A DNA stretch of 64,000 nucleotides, taken from positions 1-64,000 of the forward strand of contig RMBW01000105.1 in assembly GCA_004009845.1 (NCBI GenBank). The letters run 5' to 3'. Numbering within the stretch: the stretch's first letter is position 1; every line of letters begins with the position of its first letter. A program made the translations under genes and the position numbers. Shown piece after piece: positions 34,473 through 45,328 of the stretch. The notes under the pieces are model-generated. The model did no database searches. It was not told where the DNA came from and worked only from the letters and a program-made list of their open reading frames with translations. Origin of the DNA: Davidsoniella eucalypti. Taxonomy: Eukaryota > Ascomycota > Sordariomycetes > Microascales > Ceratocystidaceae.

Positions 34473-37106
34473 ATGGATGAAGTGGAAGCATCATCGGCCC
34501 CTGAGTCCGAAGCAATGCCGAGCCAAAACCAACTTGATCAAAATAAGGCTCTCCAAGAACAAGTGCAACAGTATGGAGAAGATAAAAGGCAGCGCGACGA
34601 GGAAACCGCCAAAATCATCAAAGCAGCCGAAGCACGCGCCGAAGCACGCGCCGAAGCACGCGCCGAAGCCCGCATCAAAGCAGCCGAAGCCCGCACCGAA
34701 GAAGAACGGCTCGCCAGAGAAGCAGCCGAAGCACGCATCGAGAAAGAACGACTCGAGAATGAAGAAAACGCCAAAAAACTTGCACAAGCCCAAGCACGCG
34801 CCGAAGAAGAACGGATCGCCAGAGAAGCAGCCGAAGCCCGCACCGAAGCAGCCGAAGCCCGCACCGAAGAAGAACGGATCGCCAGAGAAGAAGAACGGAT
34901 CGCCAGAGAAGCAGCCGAAGCCCGCACCGAAGCAGTCGAAGCACATCTACAGGGGCTTAAACTTGTTCCATTGATTTACTACAGTTTCTCTCACATTTTT
35001 CAAACTTTGGAAGTGCTTAAGGATGATAAGCTGTGCTCAACTGGTACATCTACTTCAGTTCAGAATCGATGGTACCCTCGTCAACTTGTACCATGGACAG
35101 ATTTTCAAGAGTGTCATGATGACATGTTTTCCCATCTTGTTACTGTATTTGGCCAAAAACCTATACCTGATGAAAGTTTTCACACAATTGTCTCTAGCCA
35201 AGGGACTGTACGAAGCATTAGTACAATAGCTACCGAAGCAGAGGCTGTTGTGTTCTCTAAGAGGGCCGTTGAGGAATATGCTTCGAAGATTATCAATTCG
35301 TATCTAGGTTTCAATCTAGAGGTTGATTCATATGACATTGATACACACAACAAGTTCGCCAGTATCAAGCAGGATAAGATCCGAATATCCCACACGACAA
35401 ACAACAGAATACAACAAATTATTCGCGCTTATGAAGAGGGATTTCCAGAACAAGATTGCACTGAGGAATCTCATGGTATAAATTCTACTGTTGCCACTTC
35501 TTCACTACAGCCCAGCAATCCCGATACTACGGTATGCCGCCGATCTACTCGTTCCAAAACCAAGTCCGATCTTGAGTCTAGCAGAAAACGATCTGCCCTC
35601 TCTCCTGTCGACGGCGCTCCTGCTGCAAAATCCGCAAAATCCGAAGAATCCGCCGAAAGACCTTACTATCCTGACAGTCGGTGTCTCGGCCATAATTTGG
35701 AAGGTCAACCTCCCAAGAGGCTCTATGTCACAGAATTCAAGGCGCCCCATAAGCTTAGCCCAGAAGCACTTACCGACTCTTTGCTGGATCAATCAGGCTC
35801 GCCTCTGTCATGTAATCTTACCTCTTCGGCAGAGTTTGATCATAACAAAGGAAACACCTTGGTCAGCCATGCTATAACACAACTATTTCATTACATGCAA
35901 TCTGATGGAGTTAGTTATGGTTATCTGATGACTGGAGAATCTATGATACTGCTATATATCGATTATCTAGATCCCACCAAGGTCTATTACCACCTTTCTA
36001 TTCCTCGAAACAACATATCTGGAATTCCTTATCGCTCTAGAGAAGATCCCATGCTTGATGACGATACAATTACAAACCAACTTGACGATATAAAGCAGAC
36101 ACCCGTCGCTCATATCTTGACACTTTCGCTTTTGTCACTTCAGGCCGATACTCCAACGCAGCAAACCAAGGTTGTACATCAGAGAGGTCTCGCCAAAGTT
36201 GGAACTAAATATGCCTCAAACAATTCCCTTGGTCGCCAAAACCTAGCTTTGAGACCGAGTACTTCCTCTCGGTCGAATCCTCGCGGGTCCAGGGGTGGTA
36301 ACAGCTCAGGCCCATCCTCGAATGTAACTGGGCGACAACACGCCGTTGACCCAGTTGCCAGGCCCCCACTTGACGAATATTGTACACAGGCTTGTCTACT
36401 TGGCCTCAAGTTCAATCGACAACTCGATAAGAAGTGTCCTAACTATAAGCTTCACTTACAAGCTAAATCCCCGGTTGCCCCTTCTAATTCCTCCATGTTT
36501 GATTATACACAGCATCACCCCATCAATCAGTCTCAGCTTTTGACTACTATCAAGGCCCAGCTTGATACTAACCTTGATAACGACTGCGAGGTTTTGGGTC
36601 TTCGTGGTGCTGTTGGTTGCTTGGTCAAGGTTACTGCTCACCCATTTGGGTATACCTTGGTAGGAAAGGCAGTGGAGGAACATGATGCTGGCTTGCTTCA
36701 TCGTGAGGCTAGCATGTACAACCACCTAGTTGATGTACAAGGAAGTGTTGTCCCCGTTTGTCTTGGTGGTGTTGCTATGGAGCAAAATCTCTGTGTTGAT
36801 TTCAGGATCAACAACCATATGCTTTTGTTGTCATATGGGGGCAAGTGGCTTTGTAGGCTTGATGGGTGGAACATTGACCGACAACTTGCGAAACTTCAAG
36901 AGTTGGGTGTCAGTCATGGGGATATCAGACTACAGAATCTACTCTATAATGAGGAATGTGATGACTTGATGGTTATTGATTTTGAGAGGGCTAGCTATGT
37001 TGGGCCCTCAACAGCCACCAAGAGAAAGGGTGTGTTCGGTTCTGTTGCTCACCCCAAGAAGGTGGATCTAGGAAGGTGGCATCAACAATTGGAAGTTGGC
37101 TTCTAA
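34473..37106 (+). CDS. Intact coiled-coil / nuclease-like / CCCH / kinase-like protein
   Basis: A single intronless frame of 877 residues; ATG 34473 is chosen because it is shared with the paralogue at 29367. Residues ~35-160 form a charged coiled coil built on AEAR and EEERIAR repeats. A diverged domain follows. Residues ~418-427 (VTEFKAPHKL) fit the E-x-K motif of restriction-nuclease-like folds, within a region ending FHYMQSDGVSYGYLMTGE. A putative zinc cluster C637-x3-C641-x13-C655-x5-H661 precedes the kinase-like domain: lysine K732 (TLVGKAVEE), HREASMYNHL helix, catalytic-loop H815-G-D817 with N822, and D836-F-E. SRKRSALSP (~residue 370) may be a nuclear signal. I recall this nuclease-like plus kinase-like arrangement from expanded ascomycete families related in architecture to Crinkler-type effectors; activity, substrates and role are unknown. 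It sits among relatives and LINE debris. Confidence 0.85.
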   Translation: MDEVEASSAPESEAMPSQNQLDQNKALQEQVQQYGEDKRQRDEETAKIIKAAEARAEARAEARAEARIKAAEARTEEERLAREAAEARIEKERLENEENAKKLAQAQARAEEERIAREAAEARTEAAEARTEEERIAREEERIAREAAEARTEAVEAHLQGLKLVPLIYYSFSHIFQTLEVLKDDKLCSTGTSTSVQNRWYPRQLVPWTDFQECHDDMFSHLVTVFGQKPIPDESFHTIVSSQGTVRSISTIATEAEAVVFSKRAVEEYASKIINSYLGFNLEVDSYDIDTHNKFASIKQDKIRISHTTNNRIQQIIRAYEEGFPEQDCTEESHGINSTVATSSLQPSNPDTTVCRRSTRSKTKSDLESSRKRSALSPVDGAPAAKSAKSEESAERPYYPDSRCLGHNLEGQPPKRLYVTEFKAPHKLSPEALTDSLLDQSGSPLSCNLTSSAEFDHNKGNTLVSHAITQLFHYMQSDGVSYGYLMTGESMILLYIDYLDPTKVYYHLSIPRNNISGIPYRSREDPMLDDDTITNQLDDIKQTPVAHILTLSLLSLQADTPTQQTKVVHQRGLAKVGTKYASNNSLGRQNLALRPSTSSRSNPRGSRGGNSSGPSSNVTGRQHAVDPVARPPLDEYCTQACLLGLKFNRQLDKKCPNYKLHLQAKSPVAPSNSSMFDYTQHHPINQSQLLTTIKAQLDTNLDNDCEVLGLRGAVGCLVKVTAHPFGYTLVGKAVEEHDAGLLHREASMYNHLVDVQGSVVPVCLGGVAMEQNLCVDFRINNHMLLLSYGGKWLCRLDGWNIDRQLAKLQELGVSHGDIRLQNLLYNEECDDLMVIDFERASYVGPSTATKRKGVFGSVAHPKKVDLGRWHQQLEVGF

Positions 37107-37737
37107 CCTGTTTTGTACTTAGTTCTGAATAGTATGATATTGACTCCTTATAAATAGCTGTTTTGGAGTTTTTGAATTGCCTAGTAAATATATCTTTATG
37201 GTTGATTATGTTCTCAAATACTGTTCATAACCAGTAATTAGATGCTAAGTTATAGCTATGCAGTTAATATTGTTTTTTTCAGCTGTTATATTGTAGCTTT
37301 TACATATGTTCATTCTAGAAAAGAGAAAGTAAACATCAAATTTTGTATCATTGTTGGCATTGGCAATACTTAGTTGGGACTATTTATTTATTTATCATTT
37401 TACATCTTTACGTAGATCACGTAGATCCAGCCCTAGTGGATCGTTAGACGTCGAGAGACCCTAATGGCCCTCGAAGAAACCTACCTAATAGAGGTCCAGA
37501 AAATTACAAAAGAAAGAACAGAAAACAGAAATGCAGTGGAACAGAGATATTCGATGAGAAGGTCGAAGGGGGTAGGAGCAGCGCTAACCTAGCTAAATTC
37601 TGAATCTTAGCTAAATGATGTGACTCTAGTTGACTCACGGCGCATTTTTTCAGAGTTTAGTCCTTTTTCCTTAGGGTTTCAAGTTCCTTTTGCTTTTGTG
37701 TTTCCTTTCCCTAGGAACAGCTAGCCTGGAGGGATCA
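37107..37737. other. 3' flank of the intact family gene; no gene seen
   Basis: The first ~90 bases match the flank of the pseudogene at 839-930. The rest is AT-rich with a TTTATTTATTTATC run near 37383; no gene. Confidence 0.5.
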
Positions 37738-38345
37738 TGATCGGGAGGCAGATGGAGAGAGGTCATAGGCGCAGAGATATTTGCGATACTACATGGACTC
37801 AAAGGCCGCACCCCGACACTGACGGCCAGGTGTACAAACATCTGGATCTGCCTCGTCAACAGGGCCGCGCTATCTTGTATAAATGGATCACACAACAAGA
37901 CAGGGTCCTCACAGGAGGCAATTGACGAGGCCAAGAAGCTTATTCAGACATTGAAAAAATGGGCTGATAGGCAGAAAGGTCTACTGCATCTGGACCCCCG
38001 GGCACAAGGGAATCGGCGGCAATGAGATAGCCGATTCACTAGCAAAAGGCTCGGCCAAATGCACTCCGGAACACTCCACGTCTATAGCAGGAGCTTACTG
38101 GTGGTTCAGGGAACAGGCAAAGTCTAAAGAATGGTTCTAGGCAGCCATCAGAGACAACATTGGAGAGGCGAGAAATGGGGTTTCCCTCTCCAGATGAAGC
38201 TGCCATACCTGGGGGGACAAGAATCAGTCAAGGACAGGTATTGGCCGCACTCTTTGGTCATGGTGACTTCAAAGAATATCATGAGAGGTTTGGCCACGAG
38301 AATGCCACAATGGAATGCCACAATGGGATATGCTATTATGTGGGT
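37738..38345 (+). mobile_element. LINE fragment: RNase H and downstream region
   Basis: Translated across frames it gives an RNase H segment (HPDTDGQVYKHLDLP, the WxPGHKGIGGNEIADSLAKGSA reading and AGAYWWFREQ) and then VLAALFGHGDFKEYHERFGH, the conserved region following RNase H in fungal LINE ORF2. Frameshifts and stops separate the pieces. It is a better-preserved homologue of the fragment at 2905-3405. No RT domain and no LINE 3' terminus is found here. Confidence 0.75.
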
Positions 38346-39431
38346 TAGTAGAAAATATTAATATTATATATATCTAACATATTTAGAGATGATGGCTATC
38401 ATGGTCTATCAAAATACTCAACTATCTTTGGTAATAATCTACTAGATGTTGATATTTATATCTTCATTCATAAGATGATACGTGAAATTACACCTAAACC
38501 CTCCATGAATGATTAAATGATAATGCTGTCCTGTAGTGCCAGTATGAGATGTGATAGATGTGAGGCGACGGGCATATTATAAAGACTTTAATGGTAATAG
38601 GAGAGAAAGAAAAGATGTTACGTGAGAGATGCTAAAAGTTGGAAGAAAACTGCGCGCCATATTGTAGTGAGATACGAAAAAAGAAGATTCAGGGAAAGCC
38701 TCTCCATTAAAGTAGTCTTTCAACCTGAATCTTGTCAATGCTAGGAACAACAAATGTGCCGTGAAAGTGTAAATGAAGTTTGTGAAATTTTGCTTGAAGA
38801 TGGAACGTTGTTTGGAAAGGTATCGTCGCTGATTAGCGGGCCCTGGAAACGCTAAATCGAGCGCTAAGTAATCTAACGACCCTTCTGTGGCTCTGGTTTT
38901 CTGCATCACGTGCCGATAAGATAATAGGCACAATGAAGTCCCCACTAGCCTAACGAACCTTGCTACTGTTTTTCTTTACTTTACAGTGGCAACGTCCTGT
39001 GTTGCTTAAGCTTGGTTAAACCCACGGCTTACATCAAGTCTGATTGTGATTCTGACTTGCCTGGTTTGCTACATCTACTCTATGGTGCCTAGCCTATCTT
39101 TGCTATATTTCGACTATTCAATCCCAATCCGCACTCTCCCGGTCTCCAAGTAATGCGGCCCTGTTTGTGTTTTCAGAACCTCTGGCACGATACCACAGCA
39201 ACTTAGGCCTCCATATATCCTTCGCTCACTATCTAGTTATATCATCCACTGTCAGCACTTATGAAGTTACCCGTTACCATCATAGCCGAACCCTTGTCAA
39301 TATCGCCTCTCGCTTAAGCCGCCGCAACCACTTACCACTATTTTCGAAGCAATTCTTGCAACATTGCTATTCCAAAGTCTCTCACTTACAGTTCGCTTAA
39401 GCTTTATAGTTGTATATGGGGTATATGCACC
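38346..39431. other. Intergenic; promoter region of the DUF155 gene at its right end
   Basis: AT-rich spacer followed from ~39000 by C/T-rich sequence leading into the ATG at 39432. A minus-strand 122-codon frame at 38577-38945 has no recognisable features. Confidence 0.45.
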
Positions 39432-40808
39432 ATGTCATTCACTACATATACTCAGTCACTTGCAGTCCGGTCTCTTGGACGGGCATCCACCATAGTTCGG
39501 CCCGCACGCGCATTCTCTCATGCTGTTCCCCGACTCGGCCAGTCTCCCAAGTCCCCTTATAACGACGATACGGAGGACATCACCACCGCCCCATCCAAGC
39601 GTAATCCTGCCGTTGGCCCCAAACTCGCTGCTCTTCGGCGCGCCGGTGTCCAAGCTGGTGCCAAGGCATCTACATCCTCACCATCTTCGCCTGTCCCCTC
39701 TTCTTCTTCTTCTTCTACCACTTACCCTTCTTCTCGTCGCTCCAGTGGTAGCCGAGGAGAATATGAACGCGCTCCCACTAAGTTAATCACGGCTATATGC
39801 GTGGGTGAGAGCTTTACTATGCCAGCAGCCTTGCGCGTGCTTAAGAAGAGCCAAGGCTTCTCGCTAGACCCTCACGCTACTGGTCTCTCGCCCAGTGAAG
39901 TCATCCACGCCCAATCTGCTGATGGAGGAGACGTTTTTGTGTTCCGCTCCGGCACTATCGTCACTTGGGGCGTAGATCTAAAGCCCGTAACAACAGCCCT
40001 TCTCAAGGTGGCAGTTGGCACACATCCCGTATCTGAACGTGAAGTCGAGGACTTAGACTACATTGAAGATTCAAGCAAGGATAAGAGCTGGTTAAAAGGC
40101 GACTTGATCACACTCGGTACAAAGGCACCGGCTGAGACTTCTGGAGCAACATCCGTCGATGCGGTGTTAGCTCACAACATCACTCTAGCCAAGGTTGCAT
40201 TCTCCTCTGCCCTAGCCCGTAGCACACGTCTTGCCGTACTTGAAAACAAGATGGGCAAATACGGTGAGAGCACCAACGACTTTACCAATCTACCACTTGA
40301 TAGTCCTAGCAGACTTCGTTCTAGTCGTCGCATGATTCTACAGTTATCCAAAGATCTTTTAATCCTACGCGCGCGCTTAAATCACCATTCCGAGTTGACG
40401 GACCCTATTCCAGATCTATTCTGGGACAGCCGCGCCGAGCTAGGCCTCGAGAGATGCTTTGAGCAAGTCAGCGAGGCGCTAGACATCAACGTCCGCATCG
40501 GAATCCTAAACCAGAGATTAGATTATGCCCAGGAGATTGTTGGCACTATCCGCACTATGGGCACCGAACAAGAAAGCACGAGGTTGGAATGGATCATCAT
40601 CTTACTAATCACGGTGGAAGTCATTTTCGAGACCCGGCGAATCATCTCTGAAGTCCGGGAGGAAAGTAGACAAAAGATTGAACGGTTAGCAAAGGCTCAA
40701 GGTATCCCCATTGACCCGGTTTCCGGGCTGCCCATAAAACCCGTAGACGAAACGCCTGTACCGGTGGTAGAGAAGCCACTAAAGCAAGAAGCACCGAAGA
40801 AGGCTTAA
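39432..40808 (+). CDS. DUF155 (Rmd1/RMND1/Mrx10-type) mitochondrial protein
   Basis: A single exon of 458 residues. The N-terminus (MSFTTYTQSLAVRSLGRA, RPARAFSHAVPRLG) is basic and Ser/Thr-rich, fitting a mitochondrial presequence; a Ser/Pro-rich low-complexity stretch follows (~80-105). The DUF155 core starts at ~117 (TKLITAICVGESFTMPAALRVL), includes DVFVFRSGTIVTWGV, and ends with a long helical region (RLNHHSELTDPIPDLFWDS, LERCFEQVSEALDINVRIGILNQRLDYAQEI). A single C-terminal membrane segment (WIIILLITVEVIFE, ~387-400) follows, as is usual in this family. Human RMND1 and yeast Mrx10 act at the mitochondrial inner membrane in support of mitochondrial translation; yeast Rmd1 and Rmd8 are non-mitochondrial relatives. 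The presequence favours the RMND1/Mrx10 branch. Confidence 0.88.
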   Translation: MSFTTYTQSLAVRSLGRASTIVRPARAFSHAVPRLGQSPKSPYNDDTEDITTAPSKRNPAVGPKLAALRRAGVQAGAKASTSSPSSPVPSSSSSSTTYPSSRRSSGSRGEYERAPTKLITAICVGESFTMPAALRVLKKSQGFSLDPHATGLSPSEVIHAQSADGGDVFVFRSGTIVTWGVDLKPVTTALLKVAVGTHPVSEREVEDLDYIEDSSKDKSWLKGDLITLGTKAPAETSGATSVDAVLAHNITLAKVAFSSALARSTRLAVLENKMGKYGESTNDFTNLPLDSPSRLRSSRRMILQLSKDLLILRARLNHHSELTDPIPDLFWDSRAELGLERCFEQVSEALDINVRIGILNQRLDYAQEIVGTIRTMGTEQESTRLEWIIILLITVEVIFETRRIISEVREESRQKIERLAKAQGIPIDPVSGLPIKPVDETPVPVVEKPLKQEAPKKA

Positions 40809-42086
40809 GATGGGCGGCAATGTAAGAAAAACTCTCATGTATTTATATATCTCCTCATACCATGTACTATAGCAAACGCTGAATTCAACAAATAGAATAT
40901 TTCAACATCTCACCAAGACGTTGTTGTGTATAGTTTACAGTTTCACATGCCGTATATTGTTATAATATTACGATTAATATGTATATGACTGGGAGTGTAG
41001 TTCTCTTTTGGTTGCCTTCCAAATGCATTATACAAAGTTTTCGAGTAGATGGTATCAAGAGGAGTTGAGAAATCATAATTAAAACCTGGGGATATTATAA
41101 TCAAACCCATCCACATACTATAAACAAAATATCAAGGAATTTTCAACAAGTAAATAAAATGCTTAAGAAGAAATATAAATAAGTTGATACTAATAATAAT
41201 AAAACTATTTAATCGAAGAACCCCCCCCCCCCCCTTTCAAAAAAGAAACCACAAATCATCCTTATCGGACTCATTCAATAATAATAATAATAAATAAATA
41301 AATGTTTAAGAGAGAAGCGCCTTAATAAAACCAGAAGAATTTGTGAGTGGGAAAAAAAAATTGGATCACAGTTAAGAAGACCAATGCCGAAAGAAAGAAA
41401 GAAAAAACCAAGTTCGAAAAGAAAAGAAAAAAGTATGGGAAAAAGAAACTGAACAAGAAAATAAAAAAGAGAAGCAAAATAAGATAGAAACCCTTCCCCT
41501 TCTCAAATAAGAAAAAATAAGCTTTGCCGTGATTATCTTCTTCTTGGCCTCTTGTCCTTATTCTTCTTCAAATAGTCAGTGGCTAAATAAAATTCTAAAA
41601 ACAAGACAAGCCTCTTTATGAATCAACCAAAGAGCTTGATGGCTTTTCTTCAGGAAGAAACGAAGAGGCGAAAGAATAAGAACAAGCATAAGCTAACAAT
41701 AACAAAAAAAGACATAGTTGCAATTTCATCAAGGACACCTTCTTTTTGACTGAGAATCCAAGACAAGGAAAGAAAAGAAGAAAAAAAAGACTATAGATAG
41801 AGCTTACGAAGTATAGAGCTAATGCTGCTGAACGACAGCATCCCAGGACGACCTTGCCCTTTCCCTCATGACTTCCATATGCTCAAAGAGACTTAATCGT
41901 CTTTGTTTTTTTAAAAGAAATCGCATGTGAGAACTATACAGAATAACCACCTCCCCTCAACCTCTTTCTTTCATCTTTCCTTTTTTTTGCCCCAGCAAGG
42001 AAACATGAATCTCGTAGATAGCCGTATATCATGTCCTCTCTTGTCCACAGAATAAACACACACATACCAAAATATGTGAGCTACTA
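40809..42086. other. Intergenic between convergent genes; A-rich, with a 14-base C run
   Basis: Contains 3' UTRs of the two converging genes. A run of 14 C at 41221-41234 and an (AAT)n/(AAAT)n stretch at about 41277-41302 are simple repeats. A/G-rich sequence dominates 41340-41800. No gene is seen. Confidence 0.6.
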
Positions 42087-45000
42087 TCAAGGCTTAGGAC
42101 CTGACGGCGCGTTATGTCCCGGAATGACCGGTACTGGCACTGGAGTGACCTTGTGCGGTATTACCGGCGTGTTGCCATTCATCATAGGACGTCCACCGCT
42201 AGCAGATCCTGTGCGCGACATGTGATGTTGCGGCGTTCCCATGTTGACTTTCATTGGCTGATGCATCATCTGCTGCATGGGCATGCCACCAAGCTGCTGC
42301 GGGTTCGGCGATGGAGAGTGCGACATGTGCACTTTAGCCTGCTCATATCCACGCTGCTCCGGGGGTGCATTGTGGTAGTTCATGACCATGTTCCCGTTAG
42401 GGCCCTGGTTGCTCACTGTGCTGTTAGGCGTACCGGGAGCTGGGCCTGGCGATGGTGATGGCATAGGGCGCTGCTGATGTGGAGGTTGCTGTTGAGGGTG
42501 TGGCACCTGTTGCTGCTGTGGCTGCTGCATCATATACCCACGTTGCAGCTGAGGAGACCCAGGTTGCATGTTAGGAGTGCCTGGCGCGAAACGCTGTTGT
42601 GGCGGCCCTTGCTGAAGCTGGTACTGATTTGGAGCATATTGCGGCGGGTGTTGAGCATGTTGCTGAGAATGCTGTTGGGGGTGCGGTGGAACGTTCTGCT
42701 GAGGGTGTTGCTGAGGGAATTGCTGGTGCTGCTGCGGATGTTGCTGCGGATGCTGTTGTGGGTGCTGCTGTGGGTGCTGTTGATGCTGCGGGTGCGGAGG
42801 ATGTTGTGGGTGTGGAGGGTGTTGTTGTGGTGATACCGTCCGCGACAGGACTACCCCGTTAGGATAGTACTGTTGCTGCTGCTGCGGTGAAGGTATTTGC
42901 TGTTGTTGGAACCCAGGCTGAGGGAGTGAAGGCTGACGAAAGCGCGCATTAGGGCTTCCGGCCCCTGTATATCCTGTAGGCTGTCGTGGTGGTCTAACAG
43001 CATTGTTAAACTGCGACATGGATTGATGGCCATACGGTGTTTGCGTCTTGGCTAGTTGACTGGCATATGTCGGATATTGTACAGGCTGCGCTTGTTGTCT
43101 GTAGGGCTGCTGTTGTGGCGGTAGCGATTGCTGCTGGGGAGCAGGTGACATTGTAGCTCCCCGATGCTGCGGGCCAGGAGATGCCATGTGCGGAATTGAT
43201 CCCTGTCTAGGAACTGGTACAGGGGTCTGTTGGCCCATTGGCCGGCCGTTATAGTACTGGGACTGAGAGCCAGAAACAGAGTTGCGGGGTGTCGCATATG
43301 GCTGAGGCGCATATTGACTAGGGAACCCAACACTCGATCTTTGGCTCGATGGCCTTGACGGTGTTGAATGGTTTATCACAGCCTGCTGTTGAGCAGCGAC
43401 AGCGGCAGCAGCGGCGGCGGCGGCAGCTTGTTGTTGTTGTTGCTGTTGCTGTTGCTGCTGCTGCTTCTGCATTGCCTGAGCTTGAACCTGTCGCTGTCTA
43501 ATACCAATTTCGTCATCTTCCATAGTGCCACGAACATTTTCGGCGGGAACTTGAATTTTAGTGCTGATAAGCAGATCTTCAAGCTGGTCACCATTGAGCT
43601 TTGCAACAGCGAAGGGAGGAAGCATGCTGATTATAAGTGACAATTGAGCCTTCAGGGCCTCATATGTATTCACCTCATCGTCAGTGGGCGGAGCAAGGTC
43701 CATGTGGGCAAAGGCATCATGCGCTTGGGCCTCAGATGAGTTGTTTGGTGCAGTAGAGTTGCGCAATCTCTGGTGGGAAGCAAGAGTAACAATAAGATCC
43801 GACACCTCTTCCAGCAACTCTTCAACGTCCATATCCTTAGGATCTTTGTGTTTGGAGGTTAAGACGTTGTCGAGCGAAGGATCAACCATAGTCTCATCCC
43901 ATGTCTGAAGAGCCTTGTCAATCAAATCGAGATCAATTTCGCTATCCGCCACTTCGCTAGCAGACATCTCCTTTTCGTCGGCCTCATCTTCGGCCAAGTA
44001 CGACTCGACAAGATTATTGAACTTGGCGCAGCCAGTTGTGTTCCACCAGACACGGTTAACAAAGGCAGCAGGGACGATAGCAAGTGAATCGTCAGTGCAC
44101 GGCGCAAAGCTAGAGAAGGCACCACGGAATAGAGCCTCCATCTCAGTGACAGAGGGATCATCGGGGTTTTCACGCTTGACAGACTTCAAGTCAGCCGTCA
44201 CAGATGGGCCGGTATGTGAGTAGTCAAGGAAGTGGCCAGTGGTCATTTTCTGTGTGAAATAGTAGCTTGATACAAACGGCATACCATCGAGCGGATCGGG
44301 CGAGCGAGGCATCAGTACTCTGTCTTGATTGTTGGCCGTCTTCTGGGGCATGGGTAGAGAGACGAATTTCTTAGGACGAGCAAATACAGATCCAATGGTG
44401 GCAGTGGGGCGTTGGCTGCCAAGGTTGGTGAATTGGTGAATTTGGGTAGTGGTCATTCCCTTGGGAAGATCCAGTTCACGGAACTTATCAGGAATAAGGC
44501 GTTCATCGTACTCAAAGTCGCAGTCCTTGGGGAGACTAGAGAACAGCTGACTATTGATGCCACTAGCCGTCAAGGACAGAACGGTGCGTGTTTTGGAAGA
44601 GGCATCAAGAGAGTGGCTTTCGGTTTGCGACGACCCGGGGTACGAGTATTCACGGCGCAGAAAAGCAATGACTTCATCCTTGAAAGCATTCACCTGGTCC
44701 AGTGCCTCGCGGTTTTCAGCAGACGGATCATTTGATATAGAGGCCTTGAGCTTCTTTGCTCTCGCGTTGGCAATAGTGCAGACGTCCTTGGCAAGCTCTT
44801 CGAGGGTTTTGTATTCCAACCGAGCAACCTTATCGGCGATGGACGCGGGCGTTGTGGAGGGAACTTCGGACTTTTGGCGTTTGAGAGCTGGTTCGTCCGT
44901 GGCGGTTTCTTCGGGAACCTCAATCGGTTGCTGTAGAATATTAGGGTAGTCGACTCTATGCGAAGAAAAAACAATGGTGGTCAGCAGTTTGCGATAAATA

Positions 45001-45328
45001 CAGTAAAGGTGCGGAAGGTGGGCAGTCAAAACGGAGCCTCAAAAGCGCGTCCTGCATTTTTATTTTTTCATCGCGAAGGTAATTGGAGGACATACTTCTT
45101 GGCCAGCTCAAAGCAAGCTTGGATAAGTGCGGCACTGTCAGTGATAGCCGATTCGATGGCAACGGTACCGGGATGCAAGAGCTCGTCATCGCGCTTTCTC
45201 TTGCCGGGCACGACAGGCGTCATGGACATGGCAGAATCAATGGGCATATGCACCCGATGGTCCATGACGGGCATAGGCACGGGCACGGGTGTCATCCCGG
45301 GCGGGTAGATGGGTGCTGGTTGCGCCAT
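42087..45328 (-). CDS. Gln/Pro/His-rich nuclear protein, probable transcriptional co-regulator
   Basis: Exon 1 45328-45096 and exon 2 44955-42087 join in frame across a 140-bp intron (GTATGT donor, GCATAG acceptor) for about 1033 residues. The N-terminal half is a conserved-looking globular region: KRKRDDELLHPGTVAIESAI (basic, possible nuclear signal), a helical segment (ADKVARLEYKTLEELAKDVCTIA), VLSLTASGINSQLFSSLP, and PFVSSYYFTQKMTTGHFLDYSHTGP. The C-terminal half holds a Q run followed by an A run (~residues 520-550) and long HPQQ-type repeats. The composition resembles fungal coactivator subunits (SAGA, Mediator, SWI/SNF), but I cannot name the family with confidence. Shares no operon-like link with Spt7 12 kb away. 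Confidence 0.8.

Noticed and set aside
34491..34946. Minus-strand Phe/Gly/Cys-rich and Arg/Ser-rich frames opposite the coiled coil
   Set aside because: Mirror frames of the 12-base EAR-coding repeats; the same artefact appears opposite the paralogue at 29346-29765.
28487..37106. RIP (repeat-induced point mutation) as the cause of the paralogue differences
   Set aside because: Transitions do dominate between the promoter copies, but the intact gene has no nonsense changes and the coiled coil is GC-rich; a dinucleotide index would be needed before claiming RIP.
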